From: Prevotellaceae bacterium UBA4332
Lineage (GTDB): Bacteria > Bacteroidota > Bacteroidia > Bacteroidales > Bacteroidaceae
Direction of reading: 5' to 3'
Assembly: GCA_002394365.1 (NCBI GenBank)
Contig: DGTQ01000007.1
Location: forward strand, 62,001 to 126,000
Length of the DNA stretch: 64,000 nucleotides
Position numbers and translations under genes: made by a program. The notes beneath the pieces were generated by a model, which was given only the letters and a program-made list of their open reading frames with translations, made no database searches and had not been told where the DNA came from. Shown piece by piece: positions 54,947 through 63,610 of this stretch; the stretch's first letter is position 1, and every line of letters begins with the position of its first letter.

Positions 54947-56557
54947 ATGGCTCTGACAGTTTATTCCTATACTCGCCAACGCAGAATCTTATGCGCCTTG
55001 TGTGCTGTGTGCCTTGTGGTGTATGCCCTGACTGCGCAGGCTGGTGCTCTCATAGCCTCACTGTTCATCCTCTTGTTTGCTCTGGTGGAAAGGCCGCTTT
55101 TCACCCTCCCCGGGCTCAGGGATGTGCCCTTGTGGCTCTGGCTGGTGATGCTCTGCGCGGGCACAGGCCTCTTTGTAAACCACGAGACAGCCAGCAACTG
55201 GGCGATTGACGGAAGACTGCTGCCCAGCCTCAGGGTAAGCCTGTGGCTGTTTGTGCCTGCTATGCTGCTTCTGCTCATGGGACTGCTCAGGATAGAACGC
55301 TGGTGCAAGCATGCCTACAGGGAGGCGGTCCTTGCCTGCATTATGCTCAGCGCAGCCTTGTTCCTCTACGAAACGGGAGGCAGGGGGCACATGCTCTCCC
55401 TGTCGGCTATTGTCATCTGGCACTCCATAACGCCTCGCCACAAGCGTGGGAAGGTTGACAGCATATTGCTCCTCCTTGCTTTTGTGCTCGCCTTTGTGCC
55501 CTACCCCTATGTTTACACCATCGTGCTCAGCGTGATATGGCTGAAGGCTTGCCTGGAGCTTGCCTCGCAGGAGTACAGGGACTTCTCCCTGCCCCTCGAG
55601 ACCGAGAAGCCTGGCAAGACGAGCGACAAGATAAACCAGTTCATAGGCAAGAGCCTCTACCACCTTTTCTTCGGAGCGTGGTATGTGGTGGCAAGCCTGC
55701 CGCTGTCTGTGCTCTATTGTTTCTCTACGCTCATCAGCCTGTTGATGTACTATGTCCTGAGATTCAGGAGAAAAGTGGTGCGCAAGAACCTGTGCGACTC
55801 CTTCCCCGAGAAGTCCAAAGCCGAGATAGTCAAGATAGAACGTAAATACTACCAGCACGTGTGCGACCTGATATTTGAGAGCATCAAGTATTTCTCAATC
55901 TCGGAGAAGGAGATGCGGGAGAGGCTTGTGTATAAGAACCTCGAGCAGGCTCGCAACTCTCTGAAAAACGGCAAGACGATAGGTCTCTACATGGGGCACT
56001 ACGCCAACTGGGAATGGGTGAGCAGCCTGCCCCTTGAGGTGGGCGACGTGAGCCAGTGCTGCCAGCTCTATCACCCTCTGGAGAACAAGGTGTTCGACAG
56101 ACTCGTAGCCTACACTCGCGAGAGATGGGGAGGGGTGAACATACCAGCTGGGGAGTCCATAAGATACATCGTGAGGCTGAAACAGCAAGGCAAGCCCCTC
56201 GTCATAGGCTTCATAGCAGACCAGGTGCCACTGTGGCAGAACATACACTACTGGACACGCTTCCTCAACCACGAGGACACCCCTATCTTTACTGGGGCAG
56301 AGCGGTTGATGAAGAAACTGGACATGGACGTGTACTATCTCGACGTGAGGAGAGTGAAGCGAGGCTATTACGAGGCTGAGTTCAAGCTCATATCCTCTAC
56401 GCCAAAGGAGTGCGAGGAGTTCTACCTCACAGAGCAATACACACGCATGCTGGAACAAAGCATAAACGAGGCACCACCCTACTGGCTCTGGAGCCACAAG
56501 CGCTGGAAGAGAACACGCGAAGAGTATAACAGACTATTCCCTGAAAACAAGAAATGA
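54947..56557 (+). CDS. LpxL/HtrB-type acyltransferase fused to an N-terminal membrane domain
   Basis: 536 residues from the ATG at 54947. Residues 1-205 hold about six hydrophobic segments of unknown family. From about 226 the sequence is a lauroyl/myristoyl acyltransferase: YHLFFGAWYVVASLPLSVLY, RRKVVRKNLCDSFPEKS near 275, the catalytic H-x4-E in MGHYANWEWVS near 350, FIADQVPLW near 425 and WLWSHKRWKRTR near 512. It probably adds a secondary acyl chain to lipid A at the inner membrane. Normal LpxL proteins are about 300 residues with a single anchor, so the front domain is unusual. The next start overlaps its stop (ATGA). Confidence 0.88.
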   Translation: MALTVYSYTRQRRILCALCAVCLVVYALTAQAGALIASLFILLFALVERPLFTLPGLRDVPLWLWLVMLCAGTGLFVNHETASNWAIDGRLLPSLRVSLWLFVPAMLLLLMGLLRIERWCKHAYREAVLACIMLSAALFLYETGGRGHMLSLSAIVIWHSITPRHKRGKVDSILLLLAFVLAFVPYPYVYTIVLSVIWLKACLELASQEYRDFSLPLETEKPGKTSDKINQFIGKSLYHLFFGAWYVVASLPLSVLYCFSTLISLLMYYVLRFRRKVVRKNLCDSFPEKSKAEIVKIERKYYQHVCDLIFESIKYFSISEKEMRERLVYKNLEQARNSLKNGKTIGLYMGHYANWEWVSSLPLEVGDVSQCCQLYHPLENKVFDRLVAYTRERWGGVNIPAGESIRYIVRLKQQGKPLVIGFIADQVPLWQNIHYWTRFLNHEDTPIFTGAERLMKKLDMDVYYLDVRRVKRGYYEAEFKLISSTPKECEEFYLTEQYTRMLEQSINEAPPYWLWSHKRWKRTREEYNRLFPENKK

Positions 56558-57735
56558 CACTCGCTAAGGCAAAAACTTTCCTGTCGGACTACCGCACGAC
56601 CTTCGTCTTGTGGCTGATGCTTGGTGTGGTGTCTGGTATCATAAAGGCACACAGGGGCTACAACAACTTCCTCATATACAAGTATGTATTCTGGAACACT
56701 CTGGAGCAGAACGACCTCTACCTCCACTACCCCGAGAAGTTCAACGACCTGAACCATTATGGTCCCTTCTTCTCGCTCGTCATAGCACCCTATGCCCTGA
56801 TGCCAGAATGGCTGGGAGTCATTCTGTGGAATGTTTCTCTCGCCATGCTCCTCTATGTAGCAGTCAGGACCTCAAGGTTCTCACGCTACGAGATACTCTT
56901 CATGCTCTGGTATGCAGCCCACGACCTGCTCACCTGCCTCTTCATGACGCAGTTCAACATAGCTGTTGCAGCACTCATCCTCTTCTCTTTCACTATGACA
57001 GAGCAGAAGAAGGACTTCTGGGCTGCATTCTTTATCTGCGCTGGTGTGTTCGTCAAGCTGCTCGGCATAGTGGGGCTCGCCTTCTTCTTCTTCTCCCGCA
57101 ACAAGACGAAGTTCATCCTCTCACTCTGTTTCTGGAGCATAGTGATGTTCGTCTTGCCCATGCTCATCTCAAGTCCCGAGTACGTCTGCGACCAGTATGC
57201 CTCATGGTATCATGCGCTGGAGTCGAAGAACATGACCAACTCTGGCTCTCGCACCACGATGAACAACATCTCGCTCATCGGAATGGTGAGACGCATCTTC
57301 ATAGACTACAACTATTCTGACCTCATTGTCATCATCCCTGGTCTGGCAATAGTTGCCACAGGCTACTTCCGCATAAAGCAATGGACAAGCCCCACCTTCA
57401 GGAAGATGGTACTGGCACAGATGATGCTCATCACAATACTCTTCAGCACAGGCACAGAGAACAGCTCATACGTGATAGCCTACGTGGCTATTGCCATCTG
57501 GTATGCCTCCGTACCCTGGAAGAGGAGCAACCTGGACTTGTTTCTGCTCGTCTATGCCTTCGCCTTTGGCAGTCTGCTGCCTACAGACCTCTTCCCAAAG
57601 AGCTTGCAAACAAACCTCATCCGCCCCTATGCCCTGCGAGCCCTGCCCGTAACGCTTATCTGGCTGAAGCTGTCGTGGGAAATGATACGAAAAAACTACA
57701 TAGAAAGAGAACAACAAAAGTTACACATTATATAA
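56554..57735 (+). CDS. GT87-type (DUF2029) membrane mannosyltransferase-like protein
   Basis: 393 residues with about ten hydrophobic segments. The pattern NDLYLHYPEKFNDLNHYGPF near 50-69, then APYALMPEWLGVILWNVSLA, is that of polyprenol-phosphate-dependent GT-C transferases of the GT87/DUF2029 group. The acidic loop YLHYPE is in the place of the usual first-loop Asp. It would move a sugar from a lipid-phosphate donor onto a glycan on the periplasmic side. It overlaps the acyltransferase by 4 bases and is followed by a GT2 enzyme that could make its lipid-linked donor. Confidence 0.78.
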   Translation: MTLAKAKTFLSDYRTTFVLWLMLGVVSGIIKAHRGYNNFLIYKYVFWNTLEQNDLYLHYPEKFNDLNHYGPFFSLVIAPYALMPEWLGVILWNVSLAMLLYVAVRTSRFSRYEILFMLWYAAHDLLTCLFMTQFNIAVAALILFSFTMTEQKKDFWAAFFICAGVFVKLLGIVGLAFFFFSRNKTKFILSLCFWSIVMFVLPMLISSPEYVCDQYASWYHALESKNMTNSGSRTTMNNISLIGMVRRIFIDYNYSDLIVIIPGLAIVATGYFRIKQWTSPTFRKMVLAQMMLITILFSTGTENSSYVIAYVAIAIWYASVPWKRSNLDLFLLVYAFAFGSLLPTDLFPKSLQTNLIRPYALRALPVTLIWLKLSWEMIRKNYIEREQQKLHII

Positions 57736-57750
57736 TAATATATACAACTC

Positions 57751-58674
57751 ATGCATCTATCCATTATAAGCCCCTGCTACGGAGCACCTACCCTGCTGAG
57801 GGAACTTGCAAGACAGATTGACGAGGTTGCCAAGAGCATCACCCCTGACTACGAGATAATACTCGTGGAGGACGGCTCGCCTGACAACAGCCGAGAGATA
57901 ATACGCTCCATCTGTGAGGAGAACAAGAAAGTGAAGGCTGTGTTCCTTAGCCGCAACTTCGGACAGCAGCCTGCCATAAACGCAGGGCTCGACGCTTCGT
58001 CAGGAGAATGGGTGGCTATACTCGACTGCGACCTGCAGAACCCCCCTTCACACATCCGCTCCCTCTACGAGAAGGCGCAGGAGGGCTACGACATAGTCTT
58101 TGCAAGCCGACAGGAAAGACCAGACTCCTACTTCATGACGCAGGGCTCGAAGATGTTCAACAAGCTAATAGGCTATCTCACCAACACCAAGCAAGACGAA
58201 TCAATAGCAGAGTTTGCCATATACAACCGTAAGGTGGTGGATGCAATGAGGCAGATGGGCGACTACGTGCGCTATTATCCCCTGATGGACAAGTGGGTGG
58301 GCTTCAGGATGACGAAAGTGCAAGTGCCTCACGACGAGCGCACTGACGGCAAGACTTCCTCCTACTCTATGCTCAAGCGCATAGACCTCGCCATCACCAC
58401 CACGATAGCCTTCTCTACCAAGGTGCTCAGGCTCATAGTCTATGCAGGCTCCCTGCTATCTATCCTGGCTATCTGCTTCGCCCTCTACCTCGCTATAGAG
58501 TTCATGATAACAGGCATAGATGTCAGCGGTTGGCTCACGTTGTTCGTCAGCATGTGGTTTATAGCTGGAGTTATCATTACCGTACTGGGTATCGTGGCTA
58601 CCTACATAGGCTACATCTTTGACGAGGTAAAACGCAGACCCACCTACATCATAGGCGAGAAGATAAATTTCTAA
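57751..58674 (+). CDS. GT2 polyprenyl-phosphate sugar transferase (GtrB/DPM-like)
   Basis: 307 residues. A GT-A domain starts at HLSIISPCYGAPTLLRELAR; the nucleotide site IILVEDGSPDNS is near 38-49, the metal DxD-like ILDCDLQNPPSH near 89-100, and FASRQERPDS near 115. Two membrane helices follow at about 230-250 and 268-290. Proteins of this shape load a sugar from a nucleotide donor onto undecaprenyl phosphate. The GT87-type proteins on both sides could then use that lipid-linked sugar. It lies 15 bases after one and 3 bases before the other. Confidence 0.9.
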   Translation: MHLSIISPCYGAPTLLRELARQIDEVAKSITPDYEIILVEDGSPDNSREIIRSICEENKKVKAVFLSRNFGQQPAINAGLDASSGEWVAILDCDLQNPPSHIRSLYEKAQEGYDIVFASRQERPDSYFMTQGSKMFNKLIGYLTNTKQDESIAEFAIYNRKVVDAMRQMGDYVRYYPLMDKWVGFRMTKVQVPHDERTDGKTSSYSMLKRIDLAITTTIAFSTKVLRLIVYAGSLLSILAICFALYLAIEFMITGIDVSGWLTLFVSMWFIAGVIITVLGIVATYIGYIFDEVKRRPTYIIGEKINF

Positions 58675-58677
58675 ACA

Positions 58678-60699
58678 ATGACTGACAAAATGACGACAAA
58701 CACAGCAGCAACAACATACAAGAGCAAGATATTAAACTTCCTGAGCAAGCCACAGACGGTGTTCTGGCTTGGCATGTTTATCACGCTTCTTGCCACGTCG
58801 CTTGAGGTATTTCGTGGGCGCAACACCAACTACTTCGACTATCAGGACTCCACAAGAATGTTCTGGGAGGGTTACAACGCCTACAACCTTGAGTATGCTT
58901 TTGCCCACGAGATTTACTTCCTCTATACCCCCGTCTTCAGCACTATCTTTGCTCCCATCTTTATGTTGCCGTGGTGGTTAGGACCTTACGTGTGGAACGT
59001 CTGCAACTTCGTTCTCTTCTTCCTCGCCATATGGACTCTCCCTGAGAAGTTCGACAAGTACAAGGTGAGAATACTCTGGTTCTTGCTGCCAGTTCTTTTG
59101 CAAGCCATCTTCTGCTACCAGTACAATACTGTGGTGGCGTATATATTCATCTTTGCCTATTCGCTCCTCGAAAGGGGCAAGGGCGTGTGGGCAGTCTTTC
59201 TCATCATGCTTTCTGCCTGCACAAAGATTTATGGAGGAGCGGAACTTGCTCTGCTCTTCTGCTACCCCAAAACATGGAGGAACTTTGCCTATGCAGCCCT
59301 CTTCGGAGTAATCCTTCTGCTTACCCCCATGATAAACCTCAATTACGACAATCCGCTCTCCGCATATAACGAAATGATACAGATGGTAGCAAGCCACCAT
59401 AGCGACAGCGACTACGTAGGACTGCTGTTTGCCAGAGGACTGAAGGAGTTTCTTTTGCCTAACTACCGTCTGGTACAGCTTACTGTCCTCGCCCTGCTTG
59501 GCATAGGCTTCTTTGCCAACTACAAGAGGTGGAAGGATTTCAACTTCAGAGTGTATTGTCTTGGTGTGCTTTCAGGTTTCATCATCCTATTCAGCGACTG
59601 CCCAGAGACACACACCTACATCATTTCTTTCGGAGGCTATTGCATGGCGTTCTGGATTACGGAAGACAAGAAATGGTTTGACTGGCTCATCTTCTGGCTG
59701 CTTGTCGTAAACTTTGGTATTCTTCCTACCGACGTCCTTTGTCCACGCTGGTTGCACGAATATATACACGAAACCTATTGGCTCGATGTCTATACCTACG
59801 CATGTGCGTGGTTGAGAATGGTGTGGTGGACTCTCAGGCCCTCTCACCTCCTCAAGGGAGTGAAAGTGGGAGTAGAAAAGGGAGTGAAAGTGGGGCTTGT
59901 GCTCTTTGCCCTTATCCCCTCTTCTGCTTTTGCTCAGGGAAAGGATACTCGTGCCAAGCGTCCAGTCTCAATAACCTATGACGTGAATGGCATAAAGTTT
60001 ACAATGAAATACGTGCAGGGTGGCACCTACACTATGGGAGCCCTGCCCTGCGACACGCTTGCCGACAAAGACGAGCATCCTGCCCACAAGGTAACAGTGA
60101 ACAGCTTCTACATGGCAGAAACTGAGGTTACACAACAACTTTGGGAGCACGTAATGGGCAAGAACAAGTCGAGAGTGAAGGGGCAGGACCATCCTGTAGA
60201 TAACATGATGTATGAAGACTGCATAGAGTTCATCGAGCGACTGAACACCATTCTTCACACCAATTTCCGTATGCCAACAGAAGCAGAATGGGAATATGCC
60301 GCCAAGGGTGGTCGTCTCTCCAAGGGCTACCTCTATTCTGGCAGTAACAATCCAGAGGAAGTAGCATGGACAACCGAGCAGTGTGCAAAGATTGACGGAC
60401 ACATGCCCGTAAGGCAGAAAAAGCCAAACGAGCTGGGACTCTACGACATGTGTGGAAACGTTTCAGAGTGGTGTTCTGATTTCTATCATTCTTATACTAA
60501 GGAGTCACAAACAAATCCTAACAATCTGTCCCCTGGCTGGTTCCACGTAGTGAGGGGTGGAGCGTACAATAATCCCGTAAGATATTCACGCGTCACCAAT
60601 CGCTACATGTACGACCCACGCAGAAAGTGGGTCAATCTGGGCTTCCGAATAGCCCTGTCAGCAAAGGATTACTCACCCCGAAAAACCACTGAGAAATGA
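58678..60699 (+). CDS. Fusion of a GT87-type membrane protein and a formylglycine-generating-enzyme (FGE/SUMF1) domain
   Basis: 673 residues. Residues 25-395 are a second GT87/DUF2029-like protein (NTNYFDYQDSTRMFWEGYNA near 50, then YFLYTPVFSTIFAPIFMLPW). At 404-421 comes GLVLFALIPSSAFAQGK, which looks exactly like an internal signal peptide. Residues 435-665 are an FGE-sulfatase-fold domain: GGTYTMGALP, FYMAETEVTQQLWEHVMG, FRMPTEAEWEYAAKGG, LGLYDMCGNVSEWCSDFY and VVRGGAYN...GFRIAL. The catalytic Cys pair of true formylglycine generators is not evident, so it may be a binding or structural variant. The junction is encoded by two copies of AAGGGAGTGAAAGTGGG. Confidence 0.82.
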   Translation: MTDKMTTNTAATTYKSKILNFLSKPQTVFWLGMFITLLATSLEVFRGRNTNYFDYQDSTRMFWEGYNAYNLEYAFAHEIYFLYTPVFSTIFAPIFMLPWWLGPYVWNVCNFVLFFLAIWTLPEKFDKYKVRILWFLLPVLLQAIFCYQYNTVVAYIFIFAYSLLERGKGVWAVFLIMLSACTKIYGGAELALLFCYPKTWRNFAYAALFGVILLLTPMINLNYDNPLSAYNEMIQMVASHHSDSDYVGLLFARGLKEFLLPNYRLVQLTVLALLGIGFFANYKRWKDFNFRVYCLGVLSGFIILFSDCPETHTYIISFGGYCMAFWITEDKKWFDWLIFWLLVVNFGILPTDVLCPRWLHEYIHETYWLDVYTYACAWLRMVWWTLRPSHLLKGVKVGVEKGVKVGLVLFALIPSSAFAQGKDTRAKRPVSITYDVNGIKFTMKYVQGGTYTMGALPCDTLADKDEHPAHKVTVNSFYMAETEVTQQLWEHVMGKNKSRVKGQDHPVDNMMYEDCIEFIERLNTILHTNFRMPTEAEWEYAAKGGRLSKGYLYSGSNNPEEVAWTTEQCAKIDGHMPVRQKKPNELGLYDMCGNVSEWCSDFYHSYTKESQTNPNNLSPGWFHVVRGGAYNNPVRYSRVTNRYMYDPRRKWVNLGFRIALSAKDYSPRKTTEK

Positions 60700-61556
60700 T
60701 ATTTGCCAGAGACAAGAGCCAGATGTGCAACAATCTGCTGCAGTTTGCCCATGTTTATGCCTGGGCACGCGAGCACAACAGGAGCGTTATGTCCATGCGT
60801 TTCAGCTATAAATATAAGTACTTTCGCATCACGGGCTCCAAATACACAAGCTTTCCCCTCTATCTCTTTGCCAAATATCTCGCAGCGCTGAAGCTGCTCC
60901 CCACAGCAAGTTTCAAGCACAGCGACTGTGATGCTCAGGCACTCGAGCAGCAGATGCTCCAACACAAGCACATCGTGGTCAGCGGATGGTTCGTAAGGTT
61001 CTATGACCTTTTTGAAAAATACAAAGGGGAGATATGCGAGCTTTTCACCATCCTGCCACAGTACAGCGACCCCGTAAAAGCAGAAATGAACCGTCTGGAG
61101 CAAGGCTCCACAGGCTCTATCCTGCGTCTTGGTGTCCACATCAGGCGAGGCGACTACATCAACTGGGCAGACGGAAGATATTACTACGACAACAAGGTCT
61201 ATGCAGAGCACATAGCTAAATTTGCTACTTTTTTTGCAGGCAAAACAATACACGTCTATCTTTCAACCAACGATGGCAAGTTGTCTGCCTCAAAAATGAG
61301 CGAAGAAATAAACGCCGTCCTCAATGGCGACAACCACGACATACACGTTCATCTCATGCAGAACAACGCACCACAAGACCTGTTCATGCTCTCGGAGTGC
61401 GACTATATCATAGGGCCGCCAAGCACCTTCTCCGTAGTAGCTTCCATGTATAGAGACGTTCCCTTCTACCGTATGGACAAAAAAAATGTTGAAGGCTTCA
61501 CTCTCGATGCCTTCAACACTTTCAACTATTGGTTTCGCAGGATAAACGACCTATAG
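60696..61556 (+). CDS. Alpha-1,2-fucosyltransferase-like protein (GT11)
   Basis: 286 residues. Motif I LGVHIRRGDYINW near 145-157 binds GDP-fucose; the second motif is ECDYIIGPPSTFSVVASM near 245-262, where the family has 'SNSTFSWW'. The usual N-terminal 'GGLGNQMFQYA' is replaced by RDKSQMCNNLLQFAHVYAWA, so the acceptor site or even the donor may differ. It would act in the cytosol on a lipid-linked glycan. Its start overlaps the previous stop by 4 bases. Confidence 0.75.
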   Translation: MIFARDKSQMCNNLLQFAHVYAWAREHNRSVMSMRFSYKYKYFRITGSKYTSFPLYLFAKYLAALKLLPTASFKHSDCDAQALEQQMLQHKHIVVSGWFVRFYDLFEKYKGEICELFTILPQYSDPVKAEMNRLEQGSTGSILRLGVHIRRGDYINWADGRYYYDNKVYAEHIAKFATFFAGKTIHVYLSTNDGKLSASKMSEEINAVLNGDNHDIHVHLMQNNAPQDLFMLSECDYIIGPPSTFSVVASMYRDVPFYRMDKKNVEGFTLDAFNTFNYWFRRINDL

Positions 61557-61561
61557 AGACC

Positions 61562-62683
61562 TTACGCATATTCCCTTATCGTCCTGATAATCTTCTCTAC
61601 CTCCATGTCCGTCAACTCATAGAACAGAGGCAGTCTCACGAGCGTGTCGCTATACCTGTCGCACTCACTCAAAATCCTCCCGTCGTGCTTGTCCTTATAA
61701 TAAACGCTTGAGTGGAGAGGCAGGTAGTGGAATGTCGTCTGTATTCCCCTGTTCTTCAAGTAGGACATAAATCTGGTACGCTCCTCCAGCGAAGGACAAA
61801 GCAAGTAGTACATGTGGGCATTATTCGTAGCATAGTCAGGCAACTCCGGCATCACCTCTATTCCTCTGCCTGTCTTGCCTCTCAGCCCCTTGTCATACAT
61901 TTCCCATATATGTTTTCTCTTTCTCTGTATGTCATCCAGCTGCTCCAGTTGAGCCCACAAGAAAGCAGCATTAAACTCTGAAGGCAGGAAAGAAGAACCC
62001 ATGTCGCACCAGCCGTATTTGTTTACCGCACCGCGATAAAACTCAGCCCTGTTCGTGCCCTTTTCCCAAAGTATCTCCGAACGCCTCACGAAACGCTCAT
62101 CATTTATGGCGAGCATGCCTCCCTCGCCACTGCTTATGTTTTTCGTCTCGTGGAAGGAGAAAGCAGCCAAATGCCCTATACTGCCCAGAGGCTTACCCTT
62201 ATAGTACGAATCTATGGAGTGCGCAGCGTCCTCTACCACAATGAGGTTGTGCTCCCTTGCCAGAGCCATTATGCCATCCATATCACATGCCACGCCAGCA
62301 TAGTGCACCACACATATCACCTTTGTCCTCTCGTTGATAAGGGGTTCTATCGTCTCGAGCGTGACATTAGGATTCTCCCTGCCACTATCCGCAAATCTTA
62401 CCACAGCCCTCTCGCGCAAGAAAGCCAGAGCAGTGGAGACAAACGTATAAGAGGGAACAATCACCTCGTCTCCCGCATTAAGGTTGCACAGCATGGCGCA
62501 CATCTCTAAGGCATCCGTACCAGACGTGCACAACAAAGCCTTCTTGAAACCATAACGTTTCTCAAAGAATCCGTGGCACAGTTTCGTAAACTCTCCGTTT
62601 CCCGACATAGTCGTAGAACGGCAAACTTCAGCTATGTAGCTCAGTTCCCTTCCTGAGCAATAAGGTTTGTTAAATGGTATCAT
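61562..62683 (-). CDS. wecE: dTDP-4-amino-4,6-dideoxygalactose transaminase (WecE/RffA type)
   Basis: 373-residue PLP enzyme of the DegT/DnrJ/EryC1 family. It makes dTDP-4-amino-4,6-dideoxy-galactose from the 4-keto sugar and glutamate. CTSGTDALEMCAML near 53-66 binds the cofactor phosphate, VVEDAAHSIDSYYKGKPLGS near 149-168 gives the Asp and His, and the PLP lysine is in SFHETKNISSGEGG near 181. Length matches RffA. It converges with the fucosyltransferase gene (5-base gap) and follows the DUF6492 gene by 19 bases on the same strand. Confidence 0.92.
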   Translation of the reverse strand: MIPFNKPYCSGRELSYIAEVCRSTTMSGNGEFTKLCHGFFEKRYGFKKALLCTSGTDALEMCAMLCNLNAGDEVIVPSYTFVSTALAFLRERAVVRFADSGRENPNVTLETIEPLINERTKVICVVHYAGVACDMDGIMALAREHNLIVVEDAAHSIDSYYKGKPLGSIGHLAAFSFHETKNISSGEGGMLAINDERFVRRSEILWEKGTNRAEFYRGAVNKYGWCDMGSSFLPSEFNAAFLWAQLEQLDDIQRKRKHIWEMYDKGLRGKTGRGIEVMPELPDYATNNAHMYYLLCPSLEERTRFMSYLKNRGIQTTFHYLPLHSSVYYKDKHDGRILSECDRYSDTLVRLPLFYELTDMEVEKIIRTIREYA

Positions 62684-62702
62684 TTCTTTTCTTTTTTCTT
62701 CA

Positions 62703-63530
62703 CTATTTTCTATATGCAGGAAATGTCAAGGACATCCTCCTTTTATTCCATCTCTTATACAGCGTGTCGTAATCAGCCAAATCCTTATATCTCAACAGTT
62801 TCTGCAACCACGGCCTGCGCACCTTTCTCTCCTCTGTCATGTAGTTTCCGTACAGTTCAAACTCCGAGAAGTCAGCAAAGCAGTTGCAGTCATAATTGTC
62901 TCTTATCACCTCAATCCACGTTTTTCCTTCCCCTCCCCTTTCTATCAGGTCCTCGTGCAACCTGCGCAACACGTCCTTGCTGAACAACATTTTGTGGGCA
63001 ACATAAGAAAGCCCAGCCATTTTTATCTCGGGAAACAGTCGATGAATATTCCTGTAGTAGGGCTCGTTTTTCTCATAGCTCATATAAAACACTGTTTTGC
63101 CCTCTTCCGTCACAAAAACATGTTCTCTCACTAATATATGGTCTGAGTCTATACAGAGATACCTGTCGCATGTTCCAACCTTTCCAGATAGTTTTATCAG
63201 CTGTTGGAATAACCACCCGCTCCTGTCCCTGCCATCTACCATTATATTAAGGTCTTTCGGCTTGATGCCTAGCACAGATGTCTCCTCAACAAAAACAAGA
63301 CCATTCCTGTCGCAAAAACTACGTATTTTCTCTTCGTCTGGTGCCACGAGATAGATATTCTTAATCGGATGAGCAACACATCTTCTCACGCCTTCAAGAC
63401 ACAATGGTAGTATTTCCAAGTCCTTGGCTATGACAGGTATCACCACATCTATTTCCTCCTTGGAAGGTCGCAAGCGTTTGTAGGGAAACCAAGCACAAAG
63501 TCTGTAGTATATTTTGCGTATCTGTGACAT
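62703..63530 (-). CDS. DUF6492 family glycosyltransferase-like protein
   Basis: 275 residues. EEIDVVIPVIAKDLEILPLC near 25-44 is a GT-A start and YLCIDSDHILVREHVFV near 125-141 carries the D-S-D metal motif. The pattern KPKDLNIMVDGRDRSGWLFQ near 90-109 and the later KMAGLSYVAHKMLF match the DUF6492 proteins I know from capsule loci. It probably adds a sugar to a surface glycan. The promoter box TACCTTTG (minus strand, 63545-63538) is 8 bases before the ATG. It diverges from the GT90-like gene. Confidence 0.8.
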   Translation of the reverse strand: MSQIRKIYYRLCAWFPYKRLRPSKEEIDVVIPVIAKDLEILPLCLEGVRRCVAHPIKNIYLVAPDEEKIRSFCDRNGLVFVEETSVLGIKPKDLNIMVDGRDRSGWLFQQLIKLSGKVGTCDRYLCIDSDHILVREHVFVTEEGKTVFYMSYEKNEPYYRNIHRLFPEIKMAGLSYVAHKMLFSKDVLRRLHEDLIERGGEGKTWIEVIRDNYDCNCFADFSEFELYGNYMTEERKVRRPWLQKLLRYKDLADYDTLYKRWNKRRMSLTFPAYRK

Positions 63531-63537
63531 TACTGCG

Positions 63538-63585
63538 CAAAGGTACTAAAAAATTTGTTATCTTTCAAATTTTTTAGTATCTTTG
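63538..63585. promoter_or_regulatory. Divergent promoter boxes for the DUF6492 and GT90-like genes
   Basis: TACCTTTG on the minus strand (63545-63538) and TATCTTTG on the plus strand (63578-63585), 32 bases apart. The plus-strand start codon follows after 25 bases. Confidence 0.65.
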
Positions 63586-63610
63586 CAACCTAATCCTTTC
63601 CTTCTAATAT

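Noticed and set aside
55058..55858. 266-codon minus-strand frame within the acyltransferase gene
   Set aside because: Antisense shadow of a strongly supported coding region; composition is His/Gln/Glu-rich without domains.
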